Assembly: GCF_963576615.1 (NCBI RefSeq) | Contig: NC_088710.1 | Coordinates: forward strand, 17,107,877-17,171,876 | Direction: 5' to 3' | DNA from: Watersipora subatra | Taxonomy: Eukaryota > Bryozoa > Gymnolaemata > Cheilostomatida > Watersiporidae | DNA length: 64,000 nucleotides | Part shown: positions 60,297-64,000 of the stretch, in pieces | Numbering within the stretch: the first letter of the stretch is position 1 | How the letters are laid out: each line of letters starts with the position of its first letter | Made by a program: the position numbers and the translations under genes | Notes under the pieces: generated by a model | Told to the model about the DNA's origin: nothing | What the model saw: the letters and a program-made list of their open reading frames with translations, nothing else | Database searches by the model: none

Positions 60297-62949
60297 TGAA
60301 GGTGGAAATATTGATCTTCCAAGCCAATAGTCTGAAGTTTGATTCTTATTGAAAGCAATCCTTTTTCCTGAACTCTGAGCATGTCTTCGGACAGATGGAA
60401 ACGGCCTTTATTATAGTAAAGATCTAAGCTCATGTGTCATGTAATGTATTTAGAGAGGAGAGTGTGAGGCAAAGATATGCAGCTCCTGGACACACAGAGT
60501 ATCTTACGCAATACCCCTCGAGATTGTCTACCTCAACCCCTTACAGTCCTGGAATCCATATGACTTCAAACTACATGAAGGTAACCAGGTATTGATATGC
60601 CTTTCTACAAATGCTCAACCATTATAACACCTAGTGTTATTGCAAAGGTGCTCGTGGAGTTCAGTTAATAAAAGTACATTTTGTAGAATTGAGATAATTT
60701 TCTGGCACTTTGTTTTGACTATATTCCCAAAAAGCTCATGAAGATTTACGCTGTTAGCGTGTTGGCAGGTGATATTTCTTGAGCTAGCAACCTGATTTGT
60801 CTACTGGTCGAATTGCTCAGTGCTAATTGGATGATTTGCTATTTTCTACTACAGCTTCCAACATCGCAAGCTTCAGGCATTTATTTCATTGCTGTTACAT
60901 GTAAAAAGTGCAACACACCGGATACCTAATGGAGAATACTGGCATTCCAATAAAACTTTTAATATAGGACATGTAACCCAAATGCAAAAATTTGTTATCC
61001 GTTAAATTAATAATGAAGCTAATAAAGCTAATGTAGCTAATGTGGTTATAGTTGGTGTGCCAGTTAGTGGAATCAAGGTGCAATAATAGGGCAGTATTAA
61101 AAGAACAGGTATAAGACCAGGTCTGTGGTATTGCTGACCAGGGCTGTGGTATTGCTGATCAGGTATGTGGTATTTATGATCAGGCAATTTCAAGAGTTCA
61201 AGATGACGGGTTTCGGGCAATTGACATTCAGGCTTGACTAGGCAATTTTGGATATGAAAAACCGTGTTCTGCTTAAAACAGTGACTAGATAACTCCGGCT
61301 TAGTGAATTGTAGTTGAAATTTTCGTTTATTGAATTTCCTGCAATCTAGTGTACAACAGTACGTATCAATTGTAAAAATAAGGAAAACTATAATTGACAC
61401 AAATAGTTGCAAAACTCAATGAAAAGGTTTTAAAAACACGTGCATTTCAATTTAGGCAACAAGACACAATACTTCAATTGGCTGTTTGACAAAATGACTA
61501 ATTACAATTGGCTGTTTGAGAGTTCAAGGGCTTAACTATTTGAGCAAATCTACAACATTCGTAACAGTGTGTTACTTCTCTGTTCCATTCAGCTGATCTG
61601 ACTCCCCAGAACTGGGGCACCAACATGACATACAAACGAACAGGAGAGTCAAGTATAGAAAAAGCAATACATGGCAACTCGAACATCTACTACTACAGGA
61701 CACCAAGGACATTCTTTGGTAAGTGCAACAGAAACTAAACAATGTAGGAGAAAATATCTAAGCTTATTCTTCTACTGAACAACAAAGAATGCTTGATTGA
61801 AAAACTGGAGTTGAGATGTAGAGAAAGTGTTGCAATGGACTAGCTGTATCAATATGACCAAATACAACAAGGAGTGAAGACAGGATTGTAATAAGATCTA
61901 AGTGTTCAAAAAAGTGAACTGGCTCTGAAAAAGAAATGTTTCACATGAAATAGGAAATTATTATAGGTTTATATGTCTTATATACAGGGAGAACATCGTC
62001 AAGCAAGCATCATACAGATTCAAATGTGAATTACACAATAAAACATTCCATTAAAATAATAAAACTAAATTATCGCTAGCCAATGAATGTTGATGGGCAA
62101 ATGCTTCAGCAGAGAATTAATGTCATGATAATAGTTGGCCAGACAATTAGAACCTTTATGAAATACAGTGGTGGATTTAATCGCCATGAAATACAGTGGT
62201 GGATCGAATTGTCATAAAATACAGTGGTGGATCAAATTGTCATGAAATACAGTGGTGGATCTAATTGCCATGAAAGTCAGTGGTGGATCAAACTGTCATG
62301 AAACACAATAGTAGATCAAATCTTATGGTTGAACAAGACCAACTTTAGTCATCAATCTTCTGATGTAGAATAACATAATTACATGCTTGTAGATGGTGGC
62401 ATCAGCACGCATGACCAGGCAGACACTGCGAGGGCCAGCATGGCTGTTCTTGATCAGAATGGAGTCATGAGGTGACAAAGATATATTACACTAGTGGGGG
62501 ATGGAGCAATATTAATTCAAAACGTAAAATGATGATAATTTGATGGAACCAAACCATATCCACACATATCTAGCATACTACATAAATAAGGCCATGTTAT
62601 ATCCTTGAACTTGTTCAGGTGTGGTCACTAGAAATATCACCAAAAGGCTGGCCATCAATGATCTTTTCTCATATACTGCGGGAGATCTCCGCAGAAAACA
62701 CATGCAACTTGTTGTCAAGTATGAGTTAATCTTTTATTCAGACAAACAAGAGCAAGTGGAATACACATAATGACACCTCGCATACCAGGTGTTGGTATAA
62801 TCAGACAGAGATATCCCATAATGCCTGTACACCAAGCTGGAAGCTTTGAGTATAAGGAACTGGATGCTTTGAAAGATGTTACCTTAGAGGCTGGTGTGTA
62901 CAAGCGCTTCTATAGACACAAGAGAGAAATGAATGGAACACTAGAAGAG
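48595..62949 (+). CDS. large secreted protein of an uncharacterised invertebrate family (gene, 3' end not reached)
   Basis: At least fourteen exons with GT..AG borders read on the plus strand: 48595-48693, 52574-52748, 55138-55346, 55501-55525, 55838-55977, 56680-56793, 57511-57677, 58253-58449, 58650-58788, 60454-60588, 61593-61718, 62393-62471, 62632-62718 and 62742-62949. All phases fit except between 60588 and 61593, where one exon (perhaps 60855-60907) is needed. The start gives a signal peptide (LLIDVLLLALLGVVVKA), so the product enters the secretory route. Notable segments are DHSNYPNTLGMGEIIAVLNG, PVLCYMEGMWTE, DEPFESDRHFLAAD and QWNYKILCHPLKKDVPL. I recognise the style of an uncharacterised lophotrochozoan family, from memory only. 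More than 630 residues are visible and no stop has been reached. Confidence 0.85.
49807..50028 (+). mobile_element. tRNA-like element with Helitron-like 3' end
   Basis: The left part has TTTGTCTATCCAAAGCC and the right end ACAGTGTACCAG..GTACTAG, T. It is the same family as 53908-54131 but more diverged. It lies in intron 1 of the secreted-protein gene. Confidence 0.5.
50650..50832 (+). mobile_element. tRNA-like element, degenerate
   Basis: The antisense box B GGATTCAAACACACAACC, then ACCACTCTACCACC, then the right end CTCTCACAACGC..GCTAGGTACTAA match the family order. The left end is poorly preserved. Confidence 0.5.
51310..51530 (+). repeat. 15-bp minisatellite that reads as ANCxG pentapeptides
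   Basis: About fourteen 15-bp units near GGTGCTAACTGTAAA keep one reading frame, giving ANCKG/ANCEG repeats. The open part runs 51237-51440, and the same frame continues beyond a single TAA (51438-51440) to 51530. It lies inside intron 1 of the secreted-protein gene and has no clear splice sites, so it is annotated as a repeat. Confidence 0.85.
52574..52748 (+). CDS. secreted-protein gene, exon 2
   Basis: The acceptor is TTTGCTATAG and the donor TTCAG/GTACTG, phase 0 in and phase 1 out. It encodes LQHSEYRQVITSLARQIGMQ, a helical stretch, then FYVEEITRASGD and a Thr/His-rich end. Confidence 0.75.
53908..54131 (+). mobile_element. tRNA-like element with Helitron-like ends, 224 bp (reference copy)
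   Basis: It starts TCTTTACTATAATAACAGCC with GTCCGTCTGTATGTCC. It contains the antisense box B GGAATCAAACTCACAAC and then ACTCTACCACCTACACCA. It ends GGGTACTAG followed by T, and A precedes the start, fitting Helitron-like insertion between A and T. This is the best preserved copy in the window. It lies in intron 2 of the secreted-protein gene. Confidence 0.75.
54150..54300 (+). mobile_element. partial tRNA-like element
   Basis: GTCGTATGAGATTCGAACTC carries an antisense box B, preceded by GTTGCAAGTTGAAAAAATTG, as in the neighbouring full copy. The ends are not defined. Confidence 0.4.
55138..55346 (+). CDS. secreted-protein gene, exon 3
   Basis: The acceptor TTATTTATAG and donor CCTGAG/GTACAG give phase 1 in and 0 out. 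It encodes VKVPIADVKVAAIHDHSNYP, then GEIIAVLNGVEFRTRHNDY and KVYGATEPIPFPEVPPE, the most distinctive conserved-looking segment. Confidence 0.85.
55501..55525 (+). CDS. secreted-protein gene, exon 4 (25-base microexon)
   Basis: Twenty-five bases between TTTTTATTCTATAG and GAAG/GTGAGT read QLTILTVE. It enters in phase 0 and leaves in phase 1, fitting both neighbours. Confidence 0.65.
55838..55977 (+). CDS. secreted-protein gene, exon 5
   Basis: The frame fits the acceptor AAAATAG ending 55837, not the nearer GTAG. It encodes CRQSKFAINQVLAKGSVEEQ, then MRLWFKAFKDQNPSVRDYRK and YFK before GTAAGA, phase 0 out. Confidence 0.75.
56680..56793 (+). CDS. secreted-protein gene, exon 6
   Basis: Thirty-eight codons between TTAATTACAG and TTACAG/GTATGT encode PVLCYMEGMWTESNGDSMDE and an FESDRHFLAADSFFDLQ end. 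Phase 0 on both sides. Confidence 0.85.
57511..57677 (+). CDS. secreted-protein gene, exon 7
   Basis: It runs from the acceptor ATGCCTAG to the donor AGCAG/GTACAA. It encodes DKAQYTSATGRKDIGENYAF, LPTKLSRMTD and QWNYKILCHPLKKDVPLS. It leaves in phase 2. Confidence 0.85.
58253..58449 (+). CDS. secreted-protein gene, exon 8
   Basis: The open frame continues upstream to 58194, but only the acceptor CTGTCGATAG at 58252 gives the phase needed after exon 7. It encodes FRLEDDLGARVARSKSYEKA, FARFSLWPPIAG and TTGSYLESLMAEIP before CCTG/GTATGT. Confidence 0.8.
58650..58788 (+). CDS. secreted-protein gene, exon 9
   Basis: It runs from the acceptor ACGATTGTAG to CATAG/GTACAC. It encodes KDNYMGDIVDDVFNETAYDH, then YRPSLNNREEGAALPQPKN and VAYYHR. 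Reading past the donor reaches a TAA at 58832-58834 after 15 more codons, so a shorter protein is possible if this intron is retained. Confidence 0.8.
59726..60292 (+). mobile_element. LINE 3' fragment with (TA)n tail
   Basis: The frame 59726-60136 resembles the C-terminal end of CR1/L2-like ORF2 proteins: KRAFRLIAYLHHIPAY, LHLFTLPLLNVYFTSNPGFK, then SLSREKCF-like and NYLFDFNG before TAA. A 3' UTR with AATAAA and a TA run of about 30 pairs follow. It sits in the intron between exons 9 and 10 of the secreted-protein gene, in the same orientation. Confidence 0.65.
60297..60422 (-). mobile_element. tRNA-like element, minus orientation
   Basis: On the minus strand it starts TCTTTACTATAATAAAGGCC, then CCATCTGTCCGAAGAC, and carries an antisense box B, AGAATCAAACTTCAGAC, followed by GGCTTGGAAGATCAA as in the copy at 53908. 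It abuts the TA tail of the LINE. Confidence 0.6.
60454..60588 (+). CDS. secreted-protein gene, exon 10
   Basis: The acceptor ATGTATTTAG accepts phase 2. It encodes EESVRQRYAAPGHTEYLTQY, then PSRLSTSTPYSPGIHMTSNY before ACCAG/GTATTG. An alternative donor, ATGAAG/GTAACC, lies at 60580. Neither phase joins exon 11 directly. Confidence 0.7.
60855..60907 (+). CDS. possible bridging exon of the secreted-protein gene
   Basis: After TTCTACTACAG the block reads FQHRKLQAFISLLLH. Ending at a weak GTGCAA donor it converts phase 2 to phase 1, which is what exon 11 needs. The better donor (CAT/GTAAAA at 60901) gives the wrong phase, so this call is tentative. Confidence 0.3.
61117..61184. repeat. 22-bp tandem repeat, three copies
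   Basis: Units near CAGGTCTGTGGTATTGCTGA recur three times in an intron of the secreted-protein gene. Confidence 0.85.
61593..61718 (+). CDS. secreted-protein gene, exon 11
   Basis: The acceptor GTTCCATTCAG needs one base from the previous exon. It encodes DLTPQNWGTNMTYKRTGESS, then IHGNSNIYYYRTPRTFF before TTTG/GTAAGT. Confidence 0.8.
62158..62321. repeat. 28-bp minisatellite, six copies
   Basis: The unit AAATACAGTGGTGGATCAAA plus TTGTCATG recurs six times with minor changes in the intron before exon 12. Confidence 0.9.
62393..62471 (+). CDS. secreted-protein gene, exon 12
   Basis: The acceptor ATGCTTGTAG and donor ATGAG/GTGACA frame DGGISTHDQADTARASMAVL, DQNGVM. It enters in phase 1 and leaves in phase 2. 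Confidence 0.75.
62632..62718 (+). CDS. secreted-protein gene, exon 13
   Basis: The phase needs the acceptor GTCACTAG at 62631 rather than the nearer-consensus TTGTTCAG at 62618. It encodes NITKRLAINDLFSYTAGDLR, then RKHMQLVVK, with a donor-like AA/GTATGAGT. Reading on without splicing reaches TAA at 62767-62769. Confidence 0.65.
62742..62949 (+). CDS. secreted-protein gene, exon 14
   Basis: After TTTTATTCAG the frame encodes QTRASGIHIMTPRIPGVGII, RQRYPIMPVHQAGSFEYKEL, then AGVYKRFYRHKREMNG before GAG/GTAATT, phase 0 out. A decayed copy of the first half lies at 22640-22780. It is separated from exon 13 by only 23 bp. Confidence 0.8.
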
Positions 62950-63162
62950 GTAATTTTTAAAACTTCAGTTTTCTCACAATCAATTCATAAGAACTCCATA
63001 ACAAGACTAAATCTGTTGTTTAAACTTTTGCTTCCGAATAGATCAACACTTCAGTGGCTCACGAGTAGTTCTGAAATGAGAACATGCTGCCGATGGCTTA
63101 GATGCTAATTCGGGTGCATTGGTGTTTTTTGTTAAGCACCTCTGCATCACATACATGTCTTA

Positions 63163-63555
63163 AGACTGGTTCACACCATATCGCATTATGTCGACATTAA
63201 CCCTAAAATACATCGATGACCACGTGTTAACAATGTTCAGACTACCACAAACCTATCCGAGTTTACGTCGGCATACCGTCCATGATATAATATTTTCAGT
63301 ACATTATACAGTCGATGAAACGATGAGCTACTAGTCTTGCAGCTACTATCAAGAAAAGAAATATAAATTAGGTAATTTATGACAGACAATCACCATCGCC
63401 GAAGCAGTGTATATTGCAGTTTTCCTGACAATTTTGCAATTTTTCCCGACATAACTGTGTTGTCTCGGCGATGTGATCAGTTTGCGGTGCAATAGTTGAT
63501 GAATAATCGCCAAGAGGACAACTCTGATGTACAGTGATACAGTGTGTACCAGCCT
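63163..63555. mobile_element. Harbinger-like miniature element, 393 bp
   Basis: The ends AGACTGGTTCACACCATATC and its inverted partner (ATACAGTGTGTACCAGCCT) differ at a few positions. TTA flanks both sides (63160-63162, 63556-63558), the 3-bp duplication of PIF/Harbinger elements. It contains no transposase. Confidence 0.7.
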
Positions 63556-63559
63556 TTAG

Positions 63560-64000
63560 GAGCAAGTGCTTTATAGTTGTAAAAGGTTGCTAGGGTCAGC
63601 CATTGTGATGTTTCGTCTCTCATAGCAGTTACAGAAGATAATAAAATAGTTTTGGAGAAGTAACTCGAGTGACCAATATGTGTAAAAAATATAGAGGAAT
63701 AAGGATTCTCTCTTAAACATTAGAAAAACATTAGCATACATGGTCGAGTGGTCACTCAAGCATAGGAAAGATGTCTCGAACTGAATATGAGTTAATAAAC
63801 ATGATTATGTAGCTAACAATTAGGTTGAACGCTTTTTGTGGATCATCTTGAAGTCTGTGTTCCAATTCAAGGTCTGTAGTAACATAGCCTAAGCAACACA
63901 ACTAGTATGCGGCGTATCTCGTTAGTCAAAACACCAAGACAGAGGGAGTAAAGCAATACGCTAAAATAATAGCTCTATCTAGATCTTCAGAATTTTAAAA
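63560..64000. other. nothing recognised to the window end
   Basis: This may be intron of the secreted-protein gene, since no stop codon for it has been reached; no further exon was identified. Confidence 0.4.

Overview
The window is AT-rich animal nuclear DNA. Evidence: genes split into short exons with canonical GT..AG introns, a metazoan myosin regulatory light chain, CR1/jockey-like LINEs, a Helitron, hAT, pogo/Tigger and Harbinger-type elements, and many minisatellites. No bacterial operon, CRISPR array or rRNA is visible. The family of the large secreted-protein gene and the element mix suggest a lophotrochozoan (mollusc, bryozoan or similar), but species cannot be fixed from sequence alone.

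Layout. 1-4.4 kb: a dispersed repeat, a 5'-truncated LINE with an open reverse transcriptase on the minus strand, and a perfect 40-bp hairpin. 4.43-6.97 kb: a Helitron with both ends and a decayed 5' coding part. 7-18.5 kb: scattered plus-strand exons of an unidentified protein, interrupted by a 22-bp minisatellite, a 61-copy 35-bp satellite with an 11-unit higher-order repeat, a Tigger-like element, a truncated pogo-like element and a 1310-bp hAT element. 18.5-25.9 kb: mostly repeats and unassigned DNA, including LINE tails that run into TA microsatellites and a decayed exon copy. 25.99-38.6 kb: a complete myosin regulatory light chain gene on the minus strand with two alternative first coding exons. 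38.7-39.5 kb: a 771-bp foldback element just upstream of it. 40-48.5 kb: hAT-like and pogo-like miniature elements and minisatellites. 48.6 kb to beyond 62.95 kb: a plus-strand gene of at least 14 exons for a large secreted protein of a family I recognise but cannot assign a function to; its 3' end lies outside the window or in unrecognised exons.

The most interesting points are the duplicated, differently charged first exons of the myosin light chain; a frame-changing 23-bp GT..AG interval between two coding blocks of the secreted-protein gene; a displaced, decayed copy of that gene's last visible exon 40 kb upstream; and a family of about 200-bp elements that combine Helitron-like ends with an internal tRNA-like segment.
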